Source of the DNA: Sphingobacterium sp. FBM7-1
GTDB taxonomy: Bacteria > Bacteroidota > Bacteroidia > Sphingobacteriales > Sphingobacteriaceae
Length of the DNA: 64,000 nucleotides
Direction of reading: 5' to 3'
Assembly (NCBI RefSeq): GCF_020687765.1
Contig: NZ_JAJEWJ010000001.1
Coordinates: 868,001-932,000 of the forward strand
Part shown: in pieces, positions 16,201 through 25,486 of the stretch
How the letters are laid out: every line of letters begins with the position of its first letter
Position numbering within the stretch: position 1 is the stretch's first letter
The notes under the pieces: model-generated
What the model was told of the DNA's origin: nothing
What the model saw: the letters and a program-made list of their open reading frames with translations, nothing else
Databases searched by the model: none
Translations under genes and position numbers: made by a program

Positions 16201-17194
16201 ACACGAGTTCCCGGATAATTTCGCCGCTTTCGGTAAAAGGCCCCACGTCTAAGCCCTTGGTTTTTAAATCGTACGCACTCAGTTGATGGATAATTTCAAA
16301 TGTCTTGGCGCGGTTGAAATTGCGCGCGGCTATTTCGTAATCTTTTAGAAAAAATGTATGCACGCCTAGCTGCTTTGCGGCAACAGCGGGGGATTTGTCG
16401 GGCAGATAATGATATTTTAAGATTTTCGTGAAATAATTCCCTAGATTACCGATCACAACCGGCAAGGGATTCGATTTGGGGTTGGCCGCAAAATAGTCGA
16501 CAATCTGCATGGCTTTGACAACATTTCGTTTACCCAACGCAGATTGCAGCTCAAAAACATTAAAATCTTTACTGATACCGATATTCTGCTCGATATGCAG
16601 GGGTTGAATTTCCTGTTCCTGCGCTACATTGAGCACGAGTTTGTTGATCTCATTTGCGATTTTGGAGAGGTCCGTACCGAGATATTCAGCCATCAAAGCC
16701 GCCGCTTGTGGGTGAATCTGCCGTTGAGCCGCCCGAAATTGTTCGGTAATCCACTCCCCTACTTTATTGTCATACAGCTTGGCCGACTCCAACACCACGC
16801 CGGCCTTTTCAAATGCTTTGTAGATTTTTTTGCGCTTGTCGAATTTACCATGCTTGTAAGCAAATACCAATACCGTGGTGGGTGTCAAATGCGTCAGGTA
16901 TTTCAGCAAGACTTCCTCTTCCGTTTTCCACTTCAAGTCCTGTGCTTCTTTAATGATGATCAATTGATGATCGCTCATCATGGGATATCGCTTGGCTGCA
17001 TTGACGATGTTCACAAGACTGGTGTCTTTTCCGTATAAAATCGTTTGGTCGAAACCTTTTTGGGCTTCGGTCAACACCTGTTTTTCCAATGCCTCGGCGA
17101 CTAGATCAATATAGTAGGATTCTTCGCCGTGAAGCAGATATACCGGACTGAATTTCTTTTTTTTGATATCGGTGAGGATCGCATTTACATTCAT
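16184..17194 (-). CDS. holA: DNA polymerase III subunit delta
   Basis: 336 residues, normal for HolA. This clamp-loader subunit opens the beta sliding clamp. The N-terminal part has the family block SPVYLLHGEESYYIDL (about 17-32), and the mid region holds QDLKWKTEEEVLLKYL and VLVFAYKHGKFDKRKKIYK. The C-terminal collar domain begins near residue 215 (KDFNVFELQSALGKRNV). It lacks a canonical P-loop, as expected for delta. It is divergent from the HsdR-N protein at 17234 and convergent with the AI-2E gene. Confidence 0.93.
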   Translation of the reverse strand: MNVNAILTDIKKKKFSPVYLLHGEESYYIDLVAEALEKQVLTEAQKGFDQTILYGKDTSLVNIVNAAKRYPMMSDHQLIIIKEAQDLKWKTEEEVLLKYLTHLTPTTVLVFAYKHGKFDKRKKIYKAFEKAGVVLESAKLYDNKVGEWITEQFRAAQRQIHPQAAALMAEYLGTDLSKIANEINKLVLNVAQEQEIQPLHIEQNIGISKDFNVFELQSALGKRNVVKAMQIVDYFAANPKSNPLPVVIGNLGNYFTKILKYHYLPDKSPAVAAKQLGVHTFFLKDYEIAARNFNRAKTFEIIHQLSAYDLKTKGLDVGPFTESGEIIRELVFKILH

Positions 17195-17222
17195 ACCTTG
17201 CGAAAATACGATATTAAATTTT

Positions 17223-17230
17223 TACTTTTG
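17223..17230 (+). promoter_or_regulatory. TAnnTTTG promoter box of the HsdR-N-domain gene
   Basis: TACTTTTG ends 3 bases before the ATG at 17234; a TTG at 17198-17200 lies 22 bases upstream of the box. This predicts a leaderless transcript. Confidence 0.55.
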
Positions 17231-17233
17231 TGT

Positions 17234-17701
17234 ATGTTTGAGCCGATTCCGTTGAATTTACCTCCCTGTTCTTCTAAAATCACACAAAAGCTGGACAAGC
17301 TTTTTATTTTTGATGAGCTACGGAAAAAAGAGCTGGTGCTCACGCCGGAAGAATGGGTAAGACAGCATTGGGTGCATTACCTCTACCAAACGAAGGGTTA
17401 CCCCAAGTCGCTGATGCATATTGAGGGCGGATTAAAGTTGAACAGTCTGCAAAAGCGCAGCGATCTGCTGGTTTTTAATAATAAGGGAGAAAAAATACTT
17501 TTGGCAGAGTTTAAATCGCCTACTGTCAAAATTACCGAAAAGGTGTTCCATCAGATCGCCAACTACAACAGTGTATACAAAATACCGTTACTCCTTGTCA
17601 GTAACGGCTTAACACACTATTATTGCCGCATACATTTTGACGAAAATAGATTTGAATTTTTACCTGAACTGCCAAATTATAATTCGGTTCTAAATTTGTA
17701 A
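17234..17701 (+). CDS. Stand-alone HsdR-N-terminal-domain protein (restriction-nuclease-like fold)
   Basis: 155 residues from the ATG at 17234; the longer frame back to 17129 crosses the holA start and the promoter box. The region from about 40 to 145 matches the type I restriction enzyme R-subunit N-terminal domain. It has an RSDLLVF block followed by LLAEFKSP, the D...ExK arrangement of the PD-(D/E)XK nuclease fold. No helicase or methylase gene is nearby, so this is not a restriction system. Such stand-alone proteins are common in Bacteroidota, with unknown role. It directly precedes clpP (57 bases). Confidence 0.75.
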   Translation: MFEPIPLNLPPCSSKITQKLDKLFIFDELRKKELVLTPEEWVRQHWVHYLYQTKGYPKSLMHIEGGLKLNSLQKRSDLLVFNNKGEKILLAEFKSPTVKITEKVFHQIANYNSVYKIPLLLVSNGLTHYYCRIHFDENRFEFLPELPNYNSVLNL

Positions 17702-17758
17702 TACATATTAAAATTATAATTTTATATTAGTCGTTGAAAACAAGAAAAAAAGAACAGC

Positions 17759-18454
17759 ATGAATATAGATAAAAACGAATTTAGAAAATATGCCATCAAG
17801 CATCATCGGATTGGAAGCCAGCATGTCGATGGTTTTATTTCCCGCGTGCAAAATGCGCCTACGAATTTGACGCCCTATATCATTGAAGAGCGCCAATTGA
17901 ACGTGGCGCAGATGGATGTTTTTTCCCGTCTGATGATGGATCGCATTATTTTTCTAGGGGATCCGATTAACGACCAAGTGGCGAATATTGTCCAAGCGCA
18001 GCTTTTGTTTTTACAGTCTACGGACGCGCAACGGGATATTCAGATTTATATCAACTCGCCTGGAGGTAGCGTATACGCCGGATTAGGTATTTACGACACC
18101 ATGCAATACATTGCGCCGGACGTTGCGACGATCTGCACTGGAATGGCTGCTTCTATGGGTGCCGTCTTATTGGTAGCCGGAGCGAAAGGCAAGCGTGCGG
18201 CGCTTAAACATGCGCGTGTAATGATCCATCAGCCATCTGGCGGTGCGCAAGGCGTCGCAGCTGATATGGAAATCAATTTACGCGAAATGTTAAAATTGAA
18301 AGAAGAATTGTATACCATCATTGCCGACCATTCAGGCCAATCCTATGAGTGGGTAGAGAAGTCGTCCGATCGGGATTATTGGATGAAAGCGGTAGAGGCG
18401 AAAGAGTTTGGTATGATTGATGAGGTACTATTGCCCAAAAAAGAAGTTAAATAA
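17759..18454 (+). CDS. clpP: ATP-dependent Clp protease proteolytic subunit ClpP
   Basis: 231 residues. Catalytic Ser132 (GMAASMGA) and His157 (RVMIHQPS) are in place, with the Asp in the C-terminal DRDYWM region. The N-terminus is longer than in E. coli. ClpP forms a 14-mer chamber that degrades proteins unfolded by ClpX. clpX follows after 10 bases, the standard clpP-clpX operon. Confidence 0.97.
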   Translation: MNIDKNEFRKYAIKHHRIGSQHVDGFISRVQNAPTNLTPYIIEERQLNVAQMDVFSRLMMDRIIFLGDPINDQVANIVQAQLLFLQSTDAQRDIQIYINSPGGSVYAGLGIYDTMQYIAPDVATICTGMAASMGAVLLVAGAKGKRAALKHARVMIHQPSGGAQGVAADMEINLREMLKLKEELYTIIADHSGQSYEWVEKSSDRDYWMKAVEAKEFGMIDEVLLPKKEVK

Positions 18455-18464
18455 CCATTAATCA

Positions 18465-19715
18465 ATGAGTAAGATTAATAACAAAGACGTCCGTTGTTCC
18501 TTCTGCGGTATCAGTAAAAATGATGCACAAATGCTTATTGCAGGGGACGGTGCACATATTTGTGATCGCTGTGTCACGCAGGCCGGCGAAATTCTGGCGG
18601 AAGAACTGAAACAACGAAAAAGTAAATCGTTGCAAACTGCGTTGAAGTTGGTTCGCCCGACAGAGATTAAACAGCATCTGGACCAATATGTCATTGGTCA
18701 GGATGATGCCAAAAAAGTGATTTCGGTCGCCGTCTATAACCATTACAAACGGTTAAACCAAAAGGTGGATAAGGATGAAATTGAGATCGAAAAATCAAAC
18801 CTTATTATTGTAGGGGAAACCGGAACCGGAAAAACATTGTTGGCAAAAACAGTTGCCAAAATATTAAATGTCCCTTTCTGTATCGTGGATGCCACGGTTT
18901 TGACCGAAGCGGGCTACGTGGGGGAAGATGTGGAGAGCATTTTAACGCGCCTGCTACAAGCTGCAGATTATGATGTGGCAGCAGCAGAAAGAGGAATTAT
19001 CTATATTGATGAGATTGATAAAATAGCGCGTAAGAGTGATAATCCATCCATTACACGGGATGTATCCGGTGAGGGCGTACAACAGGCGCTTTTGAAAATC
19101 TTGGAGGGGACCAACGTGAATGTACCACCACAAGGCGGCCGTAAACACCCTGACCAGAAAATGATTTCCGTGAACACCAGCAATATTCTTTTCTTGTGTG
19201 GCGGCGCTTTTGACGGTATCCAGAAGAAAATCGCTAATCGTTTGCGCACGCAAACGGTGGGGTATAAAATGAAAGACGACGAGCAAGATGTGGATCTTAA
19301 CAACTTGTATAAATATATTACGCCATTAGACTTGAAGAACTTCGGACTTATTCCGGAGCTGATCGGCCGTCTTCCGGTATTAACGTATTTGAACCCGTTG
19401 GATAAGGACACCCTATTAAGCATCTTAACCGAGCCTAAGAATTCCCTCATCAAGCAATACGTGAAGCTATTTAAGTATGAGGATATTGACTTGGTATTTG
19501 ACAAAGATGTCTATGGATTCATTGTGGATAAAGCTTGGGAGTTTAAACTCGGCGCGCGTGGCTTACGCAGTATCTGTGAGGCCATCATGCTGGATGCCAT
19601 GTTTGAGATTCCAACCAGTAAGGAGTTTGTGGATACAAAAACCCTGCATATCACACTGGATTACGCGAAACAGAAGTTTGCGAAATCGGACATGAAGAAA
19701 TTGCATGTCGCTTAA
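18465..19715 (+). CDS. clpX: ATP-dependent Clp protease ATP-binding subunit ClpX
   Basis: 416 residues. The N-terminal C4 zinc domain uses Cys11, Cys14, Cys33 and Cys36. Walker A GETGTGKT is at residues 117-124, Walker B is IIYIDEIDKI, and the ClpP-docking loop and sensor regions follow, including GLIPELIGRLPVLTYL. ClpX unfolds tagged substrates and feeds them to ClpP. A terminator follows within 30 bases, closing the clpPX unit. Confidence 0.98.
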   Translation: MSKINNKDVRCSFCGISKNDAQMLIAGDGAHICDRCVTQAGEILAEELKQRKSKSLQTALKLVRPTEIKQHLDQYVIGQDDAKKVISVAVYNHYKRLNQKVDKDEIEIEKSNLIIVGETGTGKTLLAKTVAKILNVPFCIVDATVLTEAGYVGEDVESILTRLLQAADYDVAAAERGIIYIDEIDKIARKSDNPSITRDVSGEGVQQALLKILEGTNVNVPPQGGRKHPDQKMISVNTSNILFLCGGAFDGIQKKIANRLRTQTVGYKMKDDEQDVDLNNLYKYITPLDLKNFGLIPELIGRLPVLTYLNPLDKDTLLSILTEPKNSLIKQYVKLFKYEDIDLVFDKDVYGFIVDKAWEFKLGARGLRSICEAIMLDAMFEIPTSKEFVDTKTLHITLDYAKQKFAKSDMKKLHVA

Positions 19716-19743
19716 GATTTAGTTGATACACTATTTTTCACAC

Positions 19744-19773
19744 AAATCCCTCAACGATGTTGGGGGATTTTTT
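19744..19773 (+). terminator. Terminator of clpPX
   Basis: AAATCCCTCAAC / GTTGGGGGATTT, a 12-bp stem with one G-U pair and a 3-base loop, then a T run. Confidence 0.85.
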
Positions 19774-19814
19774 GTATATTACCTAGGACACTTTAAATGT
19801 CAGCATGTTTAATC

Positions 19815-19820
19815 AGGAGG
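19815..19820 (+). promoter_or_regulatory. Shine-Dalgarno sequence that decides the AMP nucleosidase start
   Basis: AGGAGG, 8 bases before the ATG at 19829. Strong Shine-Dalgarno sites are rare in this window, so it favours 19829 over the in-frame ATG at 19805. Confidence 0.6.
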
Positions 19821-19828
19821 ATACCTTT

Positions 19829-20647
19829 ATGACGAAAGCGAAGAAAACCGTAGAAACGCCGGTGACACCGGGATTAAAATCGAAAGCAGATATTGTGGCC
19901 AACTGGCTCCCCCGCTATACGGGCTGCCCCTTAGAGGAATTTGAACCTTATGTGCTGTTGACCAACTTTTCAAAATATGTCCGGATGTTTTCTGCCATGC
20001 ATGACAATGCCCCGATTTATGGGGAAGATAAAGCGATGCAGGCTTGTACAGCAGGCGGTATTACCATGATCAATTTTGGAATGGGAAGCCCCATGGCCGC
20101 TACCGTGATGGATCTGCTGTCGGCTATCGCACCGCAAGCTGTTTTGTTCTTGGGCAAAACCGGTGGGCTAAAAAAGAAGATTCCTTTAGGTGAACTGATC
20201 TTGCCGATTGCTGCGGTACGTGGCGAGGGAACATCTAATGATTACTTCCCGCCGGAAGTGCCGTCGCTACCCGCCTTTGCGCTCCAAAAAGCTATTTCTA
20301 CCACCATCCGCGATTATTCGCTCGATTATTGGACCGGTACGGTTTATACCACTAACCGGCGGGTATGGGAACACGATAAAGTCTTTAAGAAATACCTCAA
20401 AAGTATACGGGCAATGGCGGTGGATATGGAAACCGCAACCATATTTAGTGTGGGTTTTGCTAATAAAATCCCGACGGGTGCGCTCTTATTGGTCTCCGAT
20501 CAACCCATGGTGCCCGATGGTGTTAAAACAGCGGAAAGTGATCTGGCAGTCACCGAGAAATACGTCGAAACCCATTTGAAGATTGGTATAGACGCATTAA
20601 AACAACTTATCAATAATGGATTGACAGTAAAACACCTGAAGTTTTAG
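19829..20647 (+). CDS. amn: AMP nucleosidase
   Basis: 272 residues from the ATG at 19829. The protein resembles the catalytic nucleoside-phosphorylase-like domain of AMP nucleosidase, which hydrolyses AMP to adenine and ribose 5-phosphate. Visible blocks are NFGMGSPMAATVMDLL, LFLGKTGGLKKKIPLGEL, AVDMETATIFSVGF (the purine-site ME pair) and LLLVSDQPM. It is much shorter than the E. coli enzyme, which has an extra N-terminal domain; the short form is usual for Bacteroidota. The gene is single, between the clpPX terminator and the convergent ftsB-like gene. Confidence 0.85.
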   Translation: MTKAKKTVETPVTPGLKSKADIVANWLPRYTGCPLEEFEPYVLLTNFSKYVRMFSAMHDNAPIYGEDKAMQACTAGGITMINFGMGSPMAATVMDLLSAIAPQAVLFLGKTGGLKKKIPLGELILPIAAVRGEGTSNDYFPPEVPSLPAFALQKAISTTIRDYSLDYWTGTVYTTNRRVWEHDKVFKKYLKSIRAMAVDMETATIFSVGFANKIPTGALLLVSDQPMVPDGVKTAESDLAVTEKYVETHLKIGIDALKQLINNGLTVKHLKF

Positions 20648-20656
20648 CGGGGATCC

Positions 20657-20956
20657 TTATTTTTTTGGCTCAACGTACTGGATAACGTAAATGTCTTCGT
20701 TATCCTTTTTCATTTTATAGCGCTCCCGTGCGATGCGTTGAATCTCGCTGGGATTATATTGGACATCGCTTATAGCTTTTTCAATCCGGGTTATCTCCGA
20801 TTTGTAGAAAGTACGTTCTTGCTCTAACTTTTCTTTTTCCTGCTGATAGGCAAACTGGGTCCCAAAATCGTAGCGATCAAAAAAACACATCCAAATGACG
20901 AATGCCACACCTGCTATTAGATATTTGTTTTGAATCAATGCAAGAAACCGTTCCAT
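20657..20956 (-). CDS. FtsB/DivIC-type septum formation initiator protein
   Basis: 99 residues: a single N-terminal membrane segment (about 11-26), then a coiled coil (about 37-75, rich in Glu, Lys and Gln), then a short tail with YNPSEIQRIARERYKM, the typical end of the septum initiator family. FtsB-like proteins link FtsL and FtsQ in the division complex with the coiled coil outside the membrane. The gene lies downstream of eno, a linkage seen widely in bacteria. It has its own TAnnTTTG box 4 bases before the ATG. Confidence 0.85.
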   Translation of the reverse strand: MERFLALIQNKYLIAGVAFVIWMCFFDRYDFGTQFAYQQEKEKLEQERTFYKSEITRIEKAISDVQYNPSEIQRIARERYKMKKDNEDIYVIQYVEPKK

Positions 20957-20960
20957 AAGG

Positions 20961-20968
20961 CAAAATTA
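20961..20968 (-). promoter_or_regulatory. TAnnTTTG promoter box of the ftsB-like gene
   Basis: Minus strand TAATTTTG, 4 bases before the ATG at 20956; no clear upstream TTG at the usual spacing. Confidence 0.45.
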
Positions 20969-21084
20969 AGAATCCTGTGATAAAGATAATATTATTTTTT
21001 TGTTTCCTACAATCGCGGACAGCCGGATGTGCCATAAGGTATTACGAAGGGATCGTACAAGCTTTGGATCAACCCCAATCGTTA

Positions 21085-21120
21085 TAAAAAAGGAGGCAGT
21101 AAAAACAAATGCCTCCTCTT
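21085..21120 (-). terminator. Terminator of eno
   Basis: AGGAGGCA (21091-21098) and TGCCTCCT (21110-21117) form the stem. Leftward reading is followed by a T run (A tract on the plus strand). It separates eno from the ftsB-like gene. Confidence 0.8.
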
Positions 21121-21152
21121 CTTTATATGTTATTGCGTGATTGCGTATCTGG

Positions 21153-22460
<1,308 letters not shown>

Positions 22461-22526
22461 TTATATTAGTTTCTTCCAATCTTAGTGTATAAAACACACT
22501 GAAATACTATTTACAATTAGCACAAC

Positions 22527-22557
22527 CAAATTTAGCGAAAAAGCTTCACATTCACAA
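22527..22557 (-). promoter_or_regulatory. Promoter of eno
   Basis: Minus strand: CTTTG (TTTG at 22554-22557), 19-base spacer, TAAATTTG (22527-22534). This gives a leader of about 75 bases before the eno ATG. Confidence 0.75.
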
Positions 22558-22577
22558 AGAACGTAAAACTTCTCTTG

Positions 22578-23678
22578 CTATCCCTTTATCATGGCTATAA
22601 AATCATCGAATAGATAACGGGAGTCATGCGGTCCAGGAGAGGATTCTGGGTGATACTGCACCGAGAATGCTTTCTTTCCCTTCAAACGGATTCCCTCTAC
22701 CGAATTATCATTCAGGTTGATATGCGTAACTTCCACTTTATCTGAATTCACTATATCTTCCGCCACTACGCCGAAGCCGTGGTTTTGTGAGGTAATCTCG
22801 CAGCGGTTAGCAATGATATTTTTTACCGGATGGTTAATACCACGGTGTCCGTTATGCATTTTTTCCGTACGGATGCCATGCGCCAAGGCCAGCATCTGGT
22901 GCCCTAAGCATATACCGAACATCGGCTTATCGGCTGCCACTATATCCTTGATCGTTTGTAGCGCATAGTCGATGGCTGCCGGATCACCTGGACCATTGGA
23001 GATGAAGTATCCATCGGGATTCCAGGCTTCCATTTCCTGAAAGGTTGTCTTCGCTGGAAATACTTTTGCGTACACCTGCCGTGCATCAAAATTACGTAAA
23101 ATATTCTTTTTGATCCCGAGATCGAGCACGGCTATACGGGTAGGTGCACTCTCGTCACCATAATAATATGGCTCTTTGGTGGAAACGATAGAAGACAATT
23201 CTAGTCCTTCCATAGAGGGCACCTGCGCAAGCTGCGCCTTGAGCTCCGCGACGTCCAAGGTTTCCGAGGATATAATAGCGTTCATTGCTCCTTTATGCCG
23301 TATGTGGCGTACCAGTGAACGGGTGTCAATATCCGAAATACCCACTAAGTTCTCCTCTTCAAAATAGGTTTGAATGGATTTTTCCGCCATGTGGCGACTG
23401 TAGTTGATATTATAATTTTTACAGACCAAACCAGCAATCTGAATTTTTTCAGACTCTGTATCGTCCTCGTCAATTCCGTAATTACCAATATGCGCATTGG
23501 TCGTCACCATAATCTGCCCGTAATAGGATGGATCTGTGAAGATTTCCTGGTAACCGGTTGTCCCTGTATTAAAACAGATTTCGCCTGTAGTTGTACCGAT
23601 TTTTCCGGCGGCCTTACCGTGATAAACCGTTCCATCTTCAAGCACCAAAATGGCTGGTAGTTTGCTGTAGTTGGTCAT
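22578..23678 (-). CDS. carA: Carbamoyl-phosphate synthase small subunit
   Basis: 366 residues. The glutaminase subunit releases ammonia from glutamine for the large subunit CarB, feeding pyrimidine and arginine synthesis. The N-terminal CarA-specific domain (LVLEDGTVYHGKAAG) is followed by a class I amidotransferase domain with nucleophile Cys in GICLGHQMLALAHG, an oxyanion stretch ISNGPGDPAAI, and the catalytic His in VQYHPESSPGPHDS. carB is not in the window. The leader contains an intrinsic terminator, so attenuation is likely. Confidence 0.97.
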   Translation of the reverse strand: MTNYSKLPAILVLEDGTVYHGKAAGKIGTTTGEICFNTGTTGYQEIFTDPSYYGQIMVTTNAHIGNYGIDEDDTESEKIQIAGLVCKNYNINYSRHMAEKSIQTYFEEENLVGISDIDTRSLVRHIRHKGAMNAIISSETLDVAELKAQLAQVPSMEGLELSSIVSTKEPYYYGDESAPTRIAVLDLGIKKNILRNFDARQVYAKVFPAKTTFQEMEAWNPDGYFISNGPGDPAAIDYALQTIKDIVAADKPMFGICLGHQMLALAHGIRTEKMHNGHRGINHPVKNIIANRCEITSQNHGFGVVAEDIVNSDKVEVTHINLNDNSVEGIRLKGKKAFSVQYHPESSPGPHDSRYLFDDFIAMIKG

Positions 23679-23736
23679 TCTTTTATTGCTCTATTATATT
23701 TGTTTGTTTTTTTGCGTAGCTAAACCTTTGGGACAT

Positions 23737-23756
23737 AAAAAAAGCCCAAACGGGCT
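23737..23756 (-). terminator. Intrinsic terminator in the carA leader
   Basis: Leftward: AGCCC-GTTT-GGGCT followed by seven T. It lies about 60 bases before the carA ATG and downstream of the promoter at 23848-23880, so it can act as an attenuator of carA as well as an end point for the upstream ywbE-like gene. Confidence 0.75.
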
Positions 23757-23782
23757 AAAAATTAAATTTAATATGCTGTGCG

Positions 23783-23824
23783 TCAACGTAAACATTGAAA
23801 CTTTGCGACATTGCGACGAGACAT
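23783..23824 (-). CDS. Possible leader peptide of carA
   Basis: A 13-codon ORF (MSRRNVAKFQCLR, then TGA) begins about 20 bases after the predicted transcription start and ends 26 bases before the terminator hairpin. Three of its 13 codons are Arg, including the last. CarA serves arginine synthesis, so a translation-coupled attenuator is plausible. A 13-codon ORF can arise by chance, however, and I could not draw a convincing antiterminator. Confidence 0.25.
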   Translation of the reverse strand: MSRRNVAKFQCLR

Positions 23825-23847
23825 GTTATCTGTTTTTTCACGGGAGA

Positions 23848-23880
23848 CAAAGGTACGGATAAAAATGTGTAAATTCAAAA
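23848..23880 (-). promoter_or_regulatory. Promoter of the carA leader
   Basis: Minus strand: TTTTG (23876-23880), 20-base spacer, TACCTTTG (23848-23855). Both elements match the Bacteroidota consensus. Predicted start near 23842, leader about 160 bases. The TTTTG element touches the ywbE-like stop codon. Confidence 0.75.
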
Positions 23881-23883
23881 TTA

Positions 23884-24081
23884 TTATTCCTCCAATATTT
23901 CCTGTACTCTACCGATCTGTCCATCCTCTAAGCGTACCTTGATACCCCGGTGATGAAAAGGTGCAGAAGTAAGCAAATCTTTCACTATTCCTTCCGTAAG
24001 GTTACCCGTACGCTGATCTTTTTTCAATACGATATGCACCAACATACCGGGTTTTATATTTGCTCTTGTTTTTCCGTCCAT
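23884..24081 (-). CDS. YwbE family protein
   Basis: 65 residues. The sequence has GTNTRANI-like start features (MDGKTRANIKPGMLVHIVLKKDQ) and GIVKDLLTSAPFHHRGIKVRL near the C-terminus. These are characteristic of the small YwbE/DUF2196 family, a KOW/SH3-like barrel of unknown function. It is 70 bases downstream of rseP on the same strand and may be the last gene of that unit. Confidence 0.8.
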   Translation of the reverse strand: MDGKTRANIKPGMLVHIVLKKDQRTGNLTEGIVKDLLTSAPFHHRGIKVRLEDGQIGRVQEILEE

Positions 24082-24151
24082 GACTACAACGTTATTTTTT
24101 TTTGGCGGACTTCTTCCGAAACGGATTCCACCACTATCCTACTTAGGCAGA

Positions 24152-25471
24152 TTACCATTTTATAATATCATTTCCCAATGTGAATAGCATCAATGCTATC
24201 AGAATAAAGAAACCAACCATTTGGGCTTTCTCTAAGAAATTATCGCTTAGGGGCTTACCCTGAATCATTTCTACCAAAAGAAAGAGCACGTGTCCGCCGT
24301 CTAAAGCAGGTATGGGCAACAAATTCATAAATGCCAGCGCCATGGAAAGCATACCTACTAGACTCCAGAATTTCAACCAGTTGACTTCTGTTCCAAACAT
24401 TTTAGCTATACCTACCGGACCCGACAAAGCTTTATCTGCCCGTACATCTCCTTTAAAGATCTTACCAAAGCCCTTGATATTCACGGTAATCACTTCGATA
24501 GCGCGGGTAGCACCGATCGGCAGCGATTCCAAGAAACCATAGGTATGCGCGATGATGGGTAAATCTTCGGTAATCAGCGAAACACCAACGGTCGCAGAAG
24601 AGTCTGCCCGCCCGCTGAGGTTGACTTCTTGGCCGTCCCGTATCACGCTAATCGCTAAGGGTTTGTTGACATTGTTCTTAATAGCGTCTGAAAACTCGTC
24701 AAAAAACACAGTCGGCGTACCGTTTACTGCAAGAATACTGTCGCCCACCTGAAATGCCATTCGTTCTGCGGTTGATCCGGGCTGTACGTCACCTACATGA
24801 AGAATTTTCCGACGTGGCTGAACAAATTCTAGTACTTTATGATCGGCTACCTTATTCAAGATATCGGAAGGCAGGGCAATTTCTGTTTGTTCACCTTGGC
24901 GTTCGATGGTCAGCACCGCATCCCCCATCATCACATCAGCACTCAACAAATCGGACTGGAAGCCCACGGCAGGTTTACCATTAACCTGCACAATCTTATC
25001 TCCGGGTTGTATACCTACTTCTTTGCCGATAATGCCCGGCACTACACCATAGGCTAGCTTACTATTGTCTACGTCGCTGTCGCCATAAGCGAATGCTAGC
25101 ATCCAAAAAACGACGATTCCGACAATGACATTGACAATGATACCGCCTAACATGACGATCAAACGTTGCCAGGCTGGTTTGGAGCGGAATTCCCAAGGCT
25201 GTGGTTCTTGTTTCAGCTGCTCGGTATCCATAGACTCGTCTATCATGCCGGCTATTTTCACGTAACCGCCCAAGGGCAACCAACCTATTCCGTACTCACA
25301 GCCTTTGTACGTAAATTTAAAGAGTTTGACTCCCCAGGCATCAAAAAAAAGATAGAATTTTTCTACTTTAATACCAAAGGCTCTAGCGGCTAGAAAGTGT
25401 CCTAGCTCGTGTAATATTATTAAAATCGACAGGCCTAAAATCACCTGCCCAATCATGACCAATGTTCCCAT
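24152..25471 (-). CDS. rseP: RIP metalloprotease RseP (site-2 protease)
   Basis: 439 residues. The zinc motif HELGH is in the first membrane helix (about residues 21-25, ILHELGHFLAA), and the second zinc-ligand motif LDGGH is near residue 395 (IPALDGGH). Two PDZ-like domains lie between (about 130-300). Site-2 proteases cut anti-sigma factors and signal-peptide remnants inside the membrane. The gene sits 15 bases downstream of dxr, the classic dxr-rseP pairing. Confidence 0.95.
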   Translation of the reverse strand: MGTLVMIGQVILGLSILIILHELGHFLAARAFGIKVEKFYLFFDAWGVKLFKFTYKGCEYGIGWLPLGGYVKIAGMIDESMDTEQLKQEPQPWEFRSKPAWQRLIVMLGGIIVNVIVGIVVFWMLAFAYGDSDVDNSKLAYGVVPGIIGKEVGIQPGDKIVQVNGKPAVGFQSDLLSADVMMGDAVLTIERQGEQTEIALPSDILNKVADHKVLEFVQPRRKILHVGDVQPGSTAERMAFQVGDSILAVNGTPTVFFDEFSDAIKNNVNKPLAISVIRDGQEVNLSGRADSSATVGVSLITEDLPIIAHTYGFLESLPIGATRAIEVITVNIKGFGKIFKGDVRADKALSGPVGIAKMFGTEVNWLKFWSLVGMLSMALAFMNLLPIPALDGGHVLFLLVEMIQGKPLSDNFLEKAQMVGFFILIALMLFTLGNDIIKW

Positions 25472-25486
25472 TTATTTGTTTTTTCC

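Noticed and set aside
17234..17701. Type I restriction-modification locus
   Set aside because: Only an HsdR-N-like domain is present; HsdM, HsdS and the helicase part are absent.
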